NCBI GenBank assembly: GCA_028714675.1
Contig: JAQTLV010000004.1
Location: forward strand, 55,440 to 119,439
Source of the DNA: Sulfurovaceae bacterium
GTDB lineage: Bacteria > Campylobacterota > Campylobacteria > Campylobacterales > Sulfurovaceae
Direction of reading: 5' to 3'
DNA length: 64,000 nt
Part shown: positions 55,216 to 63,827 of the stretch, piece by piece
Layout of the letters: each line of letters starts with the position of its first letter
How positions within the stretch are numbered: the first letter of the stretch is position 1
Translations under genes and position numbers: made by a program
The notes under the pieces: generated by a model
The model's input: the letters and a program-made list of their open reading frames with translations, nothing else
Told to the model about the DNA's origin: nothing
Database searches by the model: none

Positions 55216-56187
55216 ATGCCATTAAGAAAAATTGTAACAAATCAAAAAGTAGCAGAAGCACTCAATGGTCTACCAGATGCATCATCAGAGATAATGGATA
55301 AATATTATCCAGCATCTGTTAGAAGCAACCATCCGTTTGCTTCTATTTCGTTAGAGGAAATCCAACAAATCGTCAAAGCAGTCCCTGTTGTTTTAAGAGG
55401 TGGTATGCCAGTTAATATAGGGGGCGAGAGCACTTCTATAAGCTTTATAGAGCCTCAAGCGATAGACATTATCGACTCTATTTCAGCTGTTACGCTAAAC
55501 AACATAAAAGACAGAGATGGCACAACTCAACAAGCATGGTTAGCTGACCGTATGTTGTTTGCTAGAAACACTATTAGAGCAACAACAGAAGCACTATCAA
55601 TCCAATCACTAAGTGGCAAGATTAGCTTCTCTATGAAAACAGATGCTGGTATGAGTGTTTATGAAATTGACTTTGGTAATGTGCTTTCTTTTGTTCCAGG
55701 AAGCAAACTAAATGCTGCAGGTGCTGATATCTCTACAGTTCTTTCTATTCTAAGAGGTATGCATAACAAGATCAAAAAAGCTGGTGGTGGAACAAAAGTT
55801 GCTTTTGAAGCATCAGCCGATGTCTTTGACAAAATCGTAAGCATGGCTGGTACTGCAAAAGACTCTAACATCAAAATAGAGATCAAAACAAACCAAATTA
55901 TAATCGCTGGGTATGAGATTAATGCCTTTGTTGCTGAATACTATGACCCAACATCAAAAGATTACAAAACAGGTGTAGCAGAAAAAACTCTCAAATGTAT
56001 AGCTACTGACGGTGGTTTTGCATTTAGATATCTTGCACTTGATGATATTGATGCTGGATTACAAGCTCTTCCATTGTTCGCAAAAGCAATTAAAAGAGAT
56101 ATTCCAAGTGGCTGGATTATCAACTCAAAATCTAAACCACTGCCGATTCCAAATCCAAACAGCATCTGTGATGCAGTTGTTCTTTAG
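55216..56187 (+). CDS. major capsid protein (lambda gpE / capsid E family)
   Basis: 323 residues from the ATG at 55216 with AAAGGAG 5 bases upstream. HK97-fold capsid protein; DADSxx-like stretches such as AVTLNNIKDRDGTTQQAWLADR, and the order after decoration protein D, support the capsid E family. Mu itself uses an unrelated-looking gpT, so this part of the head module seems exchanged. Confidence 0.78.
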   Translation: MPLRKIVTNQKVAEALNGLPDASSEIMDKYYPASVRSNHPFASISLEEIQQIVKAVPVVLRGGMPVNIGGESTSISFIEPQAIDIIDSISAVTLNNIKDRDGTTQQAWLADRMLFARNTIRATTEALSIQSLSGKISFSMKTDAGMSVYEIDFGNVLSFVPGSKLNAAGADISTVLSILRGMHNKIKKAGGGTKVAFEASADVFDKIVSMAGTAKDSNIKIEIKTNQIIIAGYEINAFVAEYYDPTSKDYKTGVAEKTLKCIATDGGFAFRYLALDDIDAGLQALPLFAKAIKRDIPSGWIINSKSKPLPIPNPNSICDAVVL

Positions 56188-56222
56188 TAGTCCCTCTGGG
56201 GCTACGCCAAAAGGTGTAATTG

Positions 56223-56615
56223 ATGATTGAAATAGACGACTTACTTAAAGAGATAAGCGATGATGGGCTTACTCAACTTAGTGATCTTGATGGCGATGGA
56301 GAAAGAAACGATGATGTTATCTCAGATGCTATCTCAGATGCTATCTCTTTTATTGAATCGTTTATTGTGATTCCAGTCAATCCAACACCACTGCTGAAAA
56401 AAATATGTGTAGATTTGGCGATTTTTGAACTTCGAAGAAAAAATGAACTAATCAATGAAAATGACCGTATGCGTCAAAAAGAGTTAGAGAGTTATCTCTC
56501 AAAGATGAGCAAAGGCTCAATGCCAACAACCACAACAGACCAAGAGAGTGGCAAAAAAAGAGACACAAGTTTTGCTTTTCGCATAAGCAAAAGAAAAATC
56601 CAAAAGAGAGACTAA
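56223..56615 (+). CDS. Mu gp36-like head-tail connector protein (DUF1320)
   Basis: 130 residues. IEIDDLLKEISDDGLTQLSDLDGDGERNDDVI followed by an ISDAISFIESFI helix is the usual DUF1320 N-terminus. The C-terminal tail is Lys/Arg/Ser-rich. ATG at 56223, next to TTG at 56220; AAAAGG lies about 9 bases ahead. Confidence 0.82.
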   Translation: MIEIDDLLKEISDDGLTQLSDLDGDGERNDDVISDAISDAISFIESFIVIPVNPTPLLKKICVDLAIFELRRKNELINENDRMRQKELESYLSKMSKGSMPTTTTDQESGKKRDTSFAFRISKRKIQKRD

Positions 56616-57116
56616 ATGGCAAAAGAAAGAGTAACAAAAAACAGAGAAATCGCAAGAGCTTTATTTTTATCTGGTAAGAGTTTGCCATTCATTGCTGAAC
56701 TTCTTGATGTCAGTCTTCGTACAGTCCAAGGTTATAAAAACAGCGATGCCAAAGCAGGCAAAGACTGGACCACGGCAAAAGTTCAAACACATCTCTCAAA
56801 TGCTCAAAAAGACTCTCAATCGCTTTTTGGTGATTTTGTCACAACAATGTACGATCAACTTAAAGAGATAAGAGAAAATAAAGACCTTGGAACAAAAGAG
56901 CGAATAGAGGCGATTAGTCGTCTTGGCGATAGCTTCTCAAAGATGAATCGTATAGCAGCTACAGAAAATCCTGAAGCATATACACACGGTATCATTAAAG
57001 CTACTATACACAAACTTATAGACATCGTTAAACCAGTCGTGTCAAAAGAGTGCCTAAGTGCAATTATAGAAGCTATAGATCAACACAATGACGAGCTTGC
57101 AGATGTCACTATTTGA
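56616..57116 (+). CDS. small terminase-like protein (Mu gp27-like, DUF1804)
   Basis: 166 residues. N-terminal helix-turn-helix (ARALFLSGKSLPFIAELLDVSLRTVQGYK) with basic residues is the DNA-recognition part; the rest is helical. Begins at the base after the previous stop and overlaps the large terminase, the canonical order. Confidence 0.82.
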   Translation: MAKERVTKNREIARALFLSGKSLPFIAELLDVSLRTVQGYKNSDAKAGKDWTTAKVQTHLSNAQKDSQSLFGDFVTTMYDQLKEIRENKDLGTKERIEAISRLGDSFSKMNRIAATENPEAYTHGIIKATIHKLIDIVKPVVSKECLSAIIEAIDQHNDELADVTI

Positions 57117-58794
57117 TAAAGATGAGTTATCTGCCTTTTTAACTTCAAATAAAGAAAGATATGAAGGTCAAGCAGATGCGGATAAGCTAACAAGAAGAGA
57201 GTTTTTAAGTTGGCTAACTAGTTTTACTGCTGAACATAGAGGTATGCTTAGTGTCACTAAAGCTTTAAATCCACTTGAGAGAGATGAGCGTGTAGCAAAA
57301 GGAAAAGAAGATTTTGACTTTTTTAGACGAACTTATTTTTCGCATTATTATACTATCAACGAAGAGTCTGTGCTTCAGTCTGACCTTAAACAAATCTATC
57401 ATCGAATTAGAGAAAAACGAAACGATATAACAATGCAAGGTGAGAAATGGGCGAATGCTGCACCAAGAGGATTTGGAAAATCAACAGATGTCTCGGTCGT
57501 ATTCATACTTTGGTGTATTGCATATAAGCTTAAAGACTTTGCTACCATTTTTTCAGATGCCATAGAGCTAACAGAAACACTCATAGAGACTATAAAGATT
57601 GAACTTGAGTCAAACGAAGCCCTTAAGGCTGATTTCCCATCAGCTTGTGGGATAGGAGATGTTTGGCGAGTTGGTGAGTTTGTATCGAGAAACAATGTCA
57701 AAGTAAAAGGTTACGGAAGCGGAAAAAGAGTAAGGGGTGTTAAGCATGGAGCATTTCGTGTTGACCTTGTAATCGTTGATGATTTAGAGAATGATGAAAA
57801 TGTACGCTCTCGTACTCAAAGAGACAAGCTTGAAGATTGGTTTGATAGTGCTATTGATAACCTTGGAAGCGTCGAAAATAGACTTGATATTATCTTTATC
57901 GGAACGATTATCCATAGAGATAGTGTTCTCGCTCGTAAGCTCAAACTAGCTTTTTGGAATCCAAAGATATATAAAGCTTTAGTCAAATATCCAGAGCGAA
58001 TGGATCTATGGGATGAGTACTCTACTCTCTACCGAAAAGTTGGATTATTAGCAGCACACGCTTTTTATATATCTAATAAAGCCAAGATGGATGCAGGAAC
58101 CCAGTTGCTTTGGAATGCTGTTTCGCTTGAATCTCTAATGCAAAAAAGAGCCACAAACCAAAGAGCATTTCAAAAAGAACAACAAAACCGCCCAGGGGAT
58201 TTAGATTCTCTCTTTGATAGTGCTAAATTTAAAACTATAACAGCTACTCAAGCTCCAAGATATGACAGACTTATCGCTTATACCGATTTTAAAGGCGACT
58301 CAAAAGAAAAAAAAGGAGACTACACCACTATTATTGCTGGTGGCATTGTCGAAAAAGAGCGAAAACTTTATGTCTTTTTGACACACAGAGAGAGAGTAAA
58401 AGGCAAAAAAGCTGTAGAGCTTTTGACAAAGTACCAAAAAGCATATCGTTTTGGCTTAGTTGGTGGAGAAACCAATGGAGGGTTTTTTCTTTACAAAGAG
58501 TGGTACAAAGATATGTGTAGAGAGAAAGGCATAGATGAGGGACAACTTAAATTTACTCACATGAAAGACTCCAAAGAAAGTCGTATAGAAACCTTAGAGT
58601 ATCCACTCGATGAAGAAGACATCATCTTTGTTGGCGAACATCAAGAACTATTCAATGAGCTAGATGATTTTCCAGAGGCAGAACATGATGACTTAAGCGA
58701 TGGGCTAGCAGGTCTTTATCGTATATCAAAACTATCAAAAAAACAGAGCAAAAAACGCACTAGATACCAAATACCACAAAGGAAATATAGATGA
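57103..58794 (+). CDS. terminase large subunit (Mu gp28-like)
   Basis: DNA-packaging motor. ATPase Walker A is PRGFGKST (near 130), Walker B LVIVDDLEND, and the RNase H-like nuclease starts YTDFKGDS with its later acidic residues in HDDLSDGLAG. About 563 residues from the ATG at 57103; an upstream in-frame ATG (57088) is also possible. Neither has a clear ribosome-binding site, so translation is probably coupled to the preceding gene, which it overlaps. Confidence 0.88.
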   Translation: MSLFDKDELSAFLTSNKERYEGQADADKLTRREFLSWLTSFTAEHRGMLSVTKALNPLERDERVAKGKEDFDFFRRTYFSHYYTINEESVLQSDLKQIYHRIREKRNDITMQGEKWANAAPRGFGKSTDVSVVFILWCIAYKLKDFATIFSDAIELTETLIETIKIELESNEALKADFPSACGIGDVWRVGEFVSRNNVKVKGYGSGKRVRGVKHGAFRVDLVIVDDLENDENVRSRTQRDKLEDWFDSAIDNLGSVENRLDIIFIGTIIHRDSVLARKLKLAFWNPKIYKALVKYPERMDLWDEYSTLYRKVGLLAAHAFYISNKAKMDAGTQLLWNAVSLESLMQKRATNQRAFQKEQQNRPGDLDSLFDSAKFKTITATQAPRYDRLIAYTDFKGDSKEKKGDYTTIIAGGIVEKERKLYVFLTHRERVKGKKAVELLTKYQKAYRFGLVGGETNGGFFLYKEWYKDMCREKGIDEGQLKFTHMKDSKESRIETLEYPLDEEDIIFVGEHQELFNELDDFPEAEHDDLSDGLAGLYRISKLSKKQSKKRTRYQIPQRKYR

Positions 58795-60176
58795 TAAATC
58801 CATTTAAAAAACTATTCAGTGCAAAAACAGAAAAAAGAACAATTATAAACACAGCCGTACTCAAATCAAACATGCTTGCAATGGCGAGAAATTTAGATGT
58901 TTTAGAAGATTGGTTGGATTTGGACGAAATCTCAAGTATTGATGCAGATGCGACCGTAGTATCAAGTGTAGCCATCCGTCAATCTGCTAGTCTCAAAAAA
59001 GAGATAGTAGTGAATTGTGATGATGAAAATATCAAAAAAGAGTTGACCAACATATTCTCTTTTAGTTTTCGCCAACAGGCTCTTGATGTCCCATTACAGG
59101 GTATCGGTATTTTTGAACTTATTTGGAAAGACAAAGAGGGAATATATTACCCTAAGCCAATAGAGCGAAATTATCAAAATTTTAAATTTAAAGATGGTGA
59201 ATTATGGTTTATACCAGATGATATTCCTGTCCCAAATCACAAAGCTGTGTATGAGCTTTTTAGACCTAAATTTAATAAACCAATGGGTAGACCGTTGTAT
59301 AAAACTCTTTTTTGGCTTGTCAAATTCAAAAATGCATCTGTGGACTTTTGGGTTGATTTTATGGAGCGTTTCAGCTCTCCATGGGTTATCGGCACCACAG
59401 ATGGCGACAAAGACGAAATGGCAAAAAATCTATACGCCATGCTCGCTGGAGATGTAGCAGTTGTGGAACAAGAGGATAAGGTAGAACTTAAAACACCAAC
59501 CGCAAGTGGTGCTTTTGGTGAGCTTTGTAAATATGCAGATGATCAGATCAGAGAATCGCTTCTTGGTGGTAATCTAACTGGTAATGTAGAAGCAGGCTCT
59601 CATGCTGCAGCACAAACACATAATGACATCAGAGAGGATATCTCTATGTCAGATTACTATATATTAGATTCGCTTACACAACAAATTCTTGAAGCATTTA
59701 TCACTGTTAATAATTACAGTAAGCCTATTACTGTTGCATACAAAGACAAAGATGACCTTGGAGCCACGAGAGCAGAGAGAGACCTAAAAATCTCACAAAT
59801 GAGCGGACTCAAACCAACACAAGATTATCTCGAGAGTACATACTCAATCCAACTAGAGCCAAAAGAACAAGAAGCACAAACGATAGCAAATAAAGATAAA
59901 TTATTTAAAGCTATAGCTCTGACAAAAAAAATCACAAATGATGACATAGATCAAGCACTAGAAGATATAGACACTGAAGATATAGAAGATGAAATGCTTG
60001 ATCAGCTGCTTGAGATATTTGAAGATTGTAATACTTTTGAAGAAGCTCAAGAAGCTCTCATCAAAAAATATCCAAATATCAAACTAGACAATCTAGCCTC
60101 TACACTTACATCTCTTGGGGCAAACGCGACACTAAAAGGTATGGCAAATATAGGTAATGAGAAAGGAACAAAATGA
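58791..60176 (+). CDS. portal protein (Mu gp29-like, DUF935)
   Basis: 461 residues. Capsid vertex portal. VSSVAIRQSASLKKEIVV, DVPLQGIGIFELIWK, NASVDFWVDFMERFSSPWVIGT and GGNLTGNVEAGSHAAAQTHNDI are recognisable DUF935 segments. Starts inside the terminase stop (ATGA) and ends overlapping the endolysin start (ATGA). Confidence 0.88.
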   Translation: MINPFKKLFSAKTEKRTIINTAVLKSNMLAMARNLDVLEDWLDLDEISSIDADATVVSSVAIRQSASLKKEIVVNCDDENIKKELTNIFSFSFRQQALDVPLQGIGIFELIWKDKEGIYYPKPIERNYQNFKFKDGELWFIPDDIPVPNHKAVYELFRPKFNKPMGRPLYKTLFWLVKFKNASVDFWVDFMERFSSPWVIGTTDGDKDEMAKNLYAMLAGDVAVVEQEDKVELKTPTASGAFGELCKYADDQIRESLLGGNLTGNVEAGSHAAAQTHNDIREDISMSDYYILDSLTQQILEAFITVNNYSKPITVAYKDKDDLGATRAERDLKISQMSGLKPTQDYLESTYSIQLEPKEQEAQTIANKDKLFKAIALTKKITNDDIDQALEDIDTEDIEDEMLDQLLEIFEDCNTFEEAQEALIKKYPNIKLDNLASTLTSLGANATLKGMANIGNEKGTK

Positions 60177-60673
60177 GACCAAAAGAATTTAGTAATATAG
60201 GTGATAAGCTTGATTTTAAAAAACTTTATAAATCCAAAAGAAAAATAAACAAAATTATAGTGCATTGTACAGCTACTCCAAAAGGCAGAGATTATGATGC
60301 CCACAGTATAGATAGAATGCATATAAATAGAAACTTTGCAGGTATTGGCTATCACTATCTAGTGCTTAACGATGGAAGTCTTGAAAGAGGTCGTTGGGTA
60401 GATGCTGTTGGTGCTCATGCTGCAGGAAACAATCTCAACACTATCGGTATTGCTTATGTAGGCGGTGTAGATAATAATATCCATCCGCTCTTTGATGCTA
60501 TGACACCAGCACAGCATGATACGCTTATTCAAACACTCGCACAACTTATCCAATTATATGGACTCAAATCAAGCGATATTTTAGGGCATAACGAATTGCC
60601 AAAAGTGGCAAAAGCATGTCCATGTCTCACGATGGAAAAAGTCAGACAGGAGGTTTTAAATGTCAGACATTAG
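60173..60673 (+). CDS. phage endolysin, N-acetylmuramoyl-L-alanine amidase (Amidase_2, T7 lysozyme-like)
   Basis: 166 residues. Zinc ligands and catalytic residues line up with T7 lysozyme: His31 (IIVHCTAT), Tyr60 (GIGYHYLV), His139 (LGHNE), Lys147 and Cys149 (VAKACPC). No signal peptide, so it needs a holin. AAAGGAAC lies before the ATG, which overlaps the portal stop. Placing the lysin between portal and MuF is unusual for Mu-like phages. Confidence 0.92.
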   Translation: MRPKEFSNIGDKLDFKKLYKSKRKINKIIVHCTATPKGRDYDAHSIDRMHINRNFAGIGYHYLVLNDGSLERGRWVDAVGAHAAGNNLNTIGIAYVGGVDNNIHPLFDAMTPAQHDTLIQTLAQLIQLYGLKSSDILGHNELPKVAKACPCLTMEKVRQEVLNVRH

Positions 60674-61064
60674 AGATATCGTAACACCATATATGTTATG
60701 GATTAAAATAGCTTTGGTGGGCATTGTATTTTTAACTATTGGTGGCACTTTGTGGTACATTGATCATCTTAAGAGCACTATCAAGGTCCAGGAAGCAAAA
60801 TATAGTGAACTCATAGTAAGACACAATGATCTAGTGGATAAAACAAAACAACAAAACAATGCAATTCTACTGCTCAAGAAACAAAGCGATGCAGATGAGA
60901 AGCAGTTTGAAAAAGAAAAAGAGAAGATACAAACAAACGCAAATAAAGAGATAGCTCAAGCACTAAAGCTCAAGCCAAACGAAGAGTGTGCAAGCATTAT
61001 CAGAGACATAGAAGAACTTAGCAAAGGTGAGGATAATGAAAAAAATATTACCGATAATAATTAG
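60660..61064 (+). CDS. inner-membrane spanin (Rz-like)
   Basis: 134 residues. One N-terminal membrane helix (about 13-34) followed by a long charged coiled coil (VQEAKYSELIVRHNDLVDK onward), the i-spanin layout. It overlaps the endolysin by 14 bases (AGGAGG site within the endolysin end) and the lipoprotein gene at its 3' end. Confidence 0.8.
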   Translation: MSDIRDIVTPYMLWIKIALVGIVFLTIGGTLWYIDHLKSTIKVQEAKYSELIVRHNDLVDKTKQQNNAILLLKKQSDADEKQFEKEKEKIQTNANKEIAQALKLKPNEECASIIRDIEELSKGEDNEKNITDNN

Positions 61065-61230
61065 TTTGATGTTAGCTGGATGCACACAGCAAGTCGCATC
61101 CATAGATACAGTATATATTCCAGTCAAAAAAACACAGCCAAAAATCAAATACGCGACAAAAAAAGGCAACTGGGCAGCAACCATGAAAGACATCAAAAGA
61201 GAACTTCTTGAGAGAAGATCCATAAAGTGA
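61036..61230 (+). CDS. outer-membrane spanin lipoprotein (Rz1-like)
   Basis: 64 residues with a lipoprotein signal (MKKILPIIISLMLAGC; lipobox LAGC at 13-16) and a short periplasmic part. The ATG at 61036 is preferred over GTG 61027 because GAGG lies ahead of it. It overlaps the Rz-like gene by 29 bases in another frame; the overlapped Rz/Rz1 layout is typical of spanin pairs. Confidence 0.8.
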   Translation: MKKILPIIISLMLAGCTQQVASIDTVYIPVKKTQPKIKYATKKGNWAATMKDIKRELLERRSIK

Positions 61231-61238
61231 TAAGATAA

Positions 61239-62519
61239 ATGCCTAATTTTAGTTTTGGAAAAACGCCACAAGCCAATATAGAGTACCTAAAAGACAAAGG
61301 GCTACAGTTATCATGGGATTATGACGAAATGATGTATGAAGCTCATCACAGAGCTTTTACGGTGGCAAAAGTAACCAAGATAGATCTTCTTGCCGATATC
61401 CAAAAATCTCTAGTAGATGCTATGGCAAGTGGAGCGAACTATAAACAATGGCATGATAACATCAAGCCTACTCTCATCAAGCATGGATGGTATGGTAAAA
61501 CTGAAGTATTCAATGAAGAGACTGGTGAATTTAAAACTATCACAGTTGGATCTAAAAGACTTAAAAACATTTACAATACAAATATGCGTGTAGCTTATGC
61601 TCAAGGGCGATATCATCAACTCATGGGCTTTAAGCTAGCGACCTTTTGGAGATATAACTCTGCCCTATTGGAAACTACGAGAGACAGTCATAGGGCATTG
61701 CATGGTGTTATATTACCACGAGAGCATATTTTTTGGGCGACACATTATCCGCCTAATGACTGGAACTGCAAATGCTGGATAACTGCTCACACCCAAAAAG
61801 ACCTCGACAAAGAGGGCTGGAGTGTTCACGCAGGCAAATTACCAAACATTGCTCATCCAGACTGGGCTTACAATGTAGGAGCAGACAGTGGGCTTGGCAG
61901 AGCATGGGATAGCAAGATTAAAAATCTACTAAAAGAAAACAAATCAGCTCTTGCCAAAGCAGCAACAGAAGAAAAAGAGCTTTTTGATCTATATGATAAA
62001 AGCATCGAAAATGCTCCAGCAGCTCTTAAAACTTACCTGTTAGCGAATGCTCCAAAGATAATAGTAGATAAGTCAATTGATAGCCCTGCATTTTATAGTA
62101 CATCTCTAAAAGCGATAACTATCACAAGTACAGAAAACAATCTACTGCATGTTTTGCGACACGAAACAGGACACAGTATAGATCATGCTCTAAATTGGAT
62201 TTCTGATGATCTTATAAAGATATTATCTCTTGAGCAAATATATCTGCTTCAAAATAAAACCAAACAAGAGATATTAGATGTGCTTGAAAATCTTAAAGAT
62301 GAATCTATACATGATATGTTTTATATCAATTCAAAAGGCAAAATAGCTATTTATGAGATGAGAGAAAACTTCAATTTTGACAATAAAAATCTAATTGCAA
62401 GGGAAACATTTGCAAATGTATTTGAATTGATATTGAGCGGTGACGATAGACTTGATATAATAAGAAAATATTTTCCAACAACAGTTGAAAAAATAGAAAA
62501 AATATTAAAGGATTTATAA
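61239..62519 (+). CDS. MuF head protein fused to a lethal-factor-like zincin domain
   Basis: 426 residues. The N-terminal half (1-240) is a MuF/SPP1-gp7-type minor head protein, with the conserved HYPPNDWNCKCW motif near 169-180. The C-terminal half is a metalloprotease-like domain: HETGH at 308-312 gives His308, Glu309 and His312. A possible third ligand is Glu389 in ARETFANVFEL. The spacing, the SIDHA segment after HExxH and the FANVFEL...FP ending recall the anthrax lethal-factor catalytic domain. MuF proteins with toxin tails are known; this suggests a virion-delivered effector. A coupled 85-codon gene follows. Confidence 0.82.
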   Translation: MPNFSFGKTPQANIEYLKDKGLQLSWDYDEMMYEAHHRAFTVAKVTKIDLLADIQKSLVDAMASGANYKQWHDNIKPTLIKHGWYGKTEVFNEETGEFKTITVGSKRLKNIYNTNMRVAYAQGRYHQLMGFKLATFWRYNSALLETTRDSHRALHGVILPREHIFWATHYPPNDWNCKCWITAHTQKDLDKEGWSVHAGKLPNIAHPDWAYNVGADSGLGRAWDSKIKNLLKENKSALAKAATEEKELFDLYDKSIENAPAALKTYLLANAPKIIVDKSIDSPAFYSTSLKAITITSTENNLLHVLRHETGHSIDHALNWISDDLIKILSLEQIYLLQNKTKQEILDVLENLKDESIHDMFYINSKGKIAIYEMRENFNFDNKNLIARETFANVFELILSGDDRLDIIRKYFPTTVEKIEKILKDL

Positions 62520-62776
62520 TGTATCCGAGATTTATTCTGCCATCCGAGAAAAAATATAATGAGATATTTACGCATGGATCCAAGATACAAATATATCCTA
62601 CACAAAAGCAATGGGATATGATAGATATGATGCTTAAAACTGCCAATGATGACAAGAAGCAAATAACAAAAGAACAGATTAAAAATGTCATGGAAGAAGA
62701 TTTTACTTTCAACAATATTGGCAAAGGCAATCCTGGATTACTTATAATCATAAAAGTAGCAGAAGATGATAGTTGA
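62519..62776 (+). CDS. unknown 85-residue protein, candidate immunity partner of MuF-zincin
   Basis: Its ATG shares one base with the MuF stop (TAATG), so translation is coupled. 85 residues, no signal peptide or membrane helix, acidic C-terminus (LLIIIKVAEDDS). In Mu the next gene after F is G; here this gene is inserted between them, and its stop overlaps G. No family recognised. Immunity to the toxin domain is suggested by position only; an adaptor or a structural protein is possible. Confidence 0.6.
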   Translation: MYPRFILPSEKKYNEIFTHGSKIQIYPTQKQWDMIDMMLKTANDDKKQITKEQIKNVMEEDFTFNNIGKGNPGLLIIIKVAEDDS

Positions 62777-63230
62777 GTATAATATCACAGGAATTGGAGC
62801 TTTTAAGGCTCTATCAGAGGGCATTAGAGAGAGATTAGCAGATAAGAATATGCTCTTAGAGACAGTGGCAAATCCACTTATAAATGCAACTACAAAATCA
62901 TTTGAGAGCGAGAGCGACTATTTCGGTGTGCCATGGGCTAGACTTAAACCTGCCACCATAAAAGCCAAAGGACATGATAAGATACTTTATGGCGAAGGCA
63001 AACTCCAAGGCTCTCTATCCTCTGATATAAACAGTGACGAAGTTTGGGTTGGTGTGAATGCATCATATAGAAGTTTTCAATACGGCTTATCACAGCATTT
63101 TGGCTCCGAAAAAAGAAATATCCCAGCTCGTCGATTTTTGCCTATGGATGAAGATGGTGAGCTTTTCGATGAGGTAGTCGAAGATATTATACAAATGGTT
63201 GGGGATTATTTAGAATTAGATTTTAAGTAG
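62766..63230 (+). CDS. phage virion morphogenesis protein (Mu gpG-like)
   Basis: 154 residues, head-tail/tail completion protein. The SYFGVPW-type motif (SDYFGVPWARLKPATIKAKG) followed by LYGEGKLQGSLSSDI and QHFGSEKRNIPARRFLPMDEDG are characteristic. It overlaps the previous gene by 11 bases and ends the rightward operon, followed by a hairpin. Confidence 0.88.
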   Translation: MIVEYNITGIGAFKALSEGIRERLADKNMLLETVANPLINATTKSFESESDYFGVPWARLKPATIKAKGHDKILYGEGKLQGSLSSDINSDEVWVGVNASYRSFQYGLSQHFGSEKRNIPARRFLPMDEDGELFDEVVEDIIQMVGDYLELDFK

Positions 63231-63267
63231 TATGTTGTAGTATTGTCCAAAAACACTTACAACGCCC

Positions 63268-63289
63268 AAAGCCCATATATTAGGGCTTT
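63268..63289 (+). terminator. hairpin ending the rightward head operon
   Basis: AAAGCCC (63268-63274) and GGGCTTT (63283-63289) with an 8-base loop, extended outward by imperfect pairing of ACAACGCC with GGTGTTGT. No U-run follows. It separates the head operon from converging minus-strand genes, so it may serve both directions. Confidence 0.5.
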
Positions 63290-63354
63290 AAAGGTGTTGT
63301 TGTAGTTGTGGCAGATGTTTCAGTTTTGAGGATTTGTATCGTCATTGTTTATTT

Positions 63355-63774
63355 TTACATTCCTGGCATGCCAGCTGCTTCACAAGCCTTTGTTGTTATA
63401 TTTGACCAGCTTTTATAACCGCTCTCATCGTTTGCTTGAAGATAGGCAGCTTTAACTATACCTGCTTGTACACACATGTCTACGATGTTACCGCTTTTTT
63501 CAACTATTTGATACTGTTTTATCGCATCGTCTATCACTTGTTTTTTTGCTGCTTCTACTATAGGTTGCCCTGAGTCTATCACATTATCATATATATTATC
63601 ACCACTTTCTTGAGTAGTAGAATAAGTACGAGAAAGCTCAAGGTCGTTTCTCTGTCCTATGCTAATAAAAGCAAATAAGACAAGTACTCCTATTATAACT
63701 ATCCAAAATATTATACTTCCTACTGAAGTACCACTCTTTTTGTTTGCTTCTATTGTCTCTTCTTTCTCTTCCAT
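63355..63774 (-). CDS. single-span membrane protein of unknown function
   Basis: 139 residues from the ATG at 63774, chosen for its GGAGCAGGG upstream. A polar Glu/Lys-rich start, one membrane helix (about 20-40) and a C-terminal globular part with two Cys (DMCVQAG, KACEAAG), possibly periplasmic. Not a recognised phage structural protein and opposite in direction to the head operon, so it may be a lysogeny-expressed (moron-type) gene. Confidence 0.6.
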   Translation of the reverse strand: MEEKEETIEANKKSGTSVGSIIFWIVIIGVLVLFAFISIGQRNDLELSRTYSTTQESGDNIYDNVIDSGQPIVEAAKKQVIDDAIKQYQIVEKSGNIVDMCVQAGIVKAAYLQANDESGYKSWSNITTKACEAAGMPGM

Positions 63775-63827
63775 CCCTGCTCCTTTGATTTTGAAATAAT
63801 GGTATATTTTATCCAAAAAAACCATAT

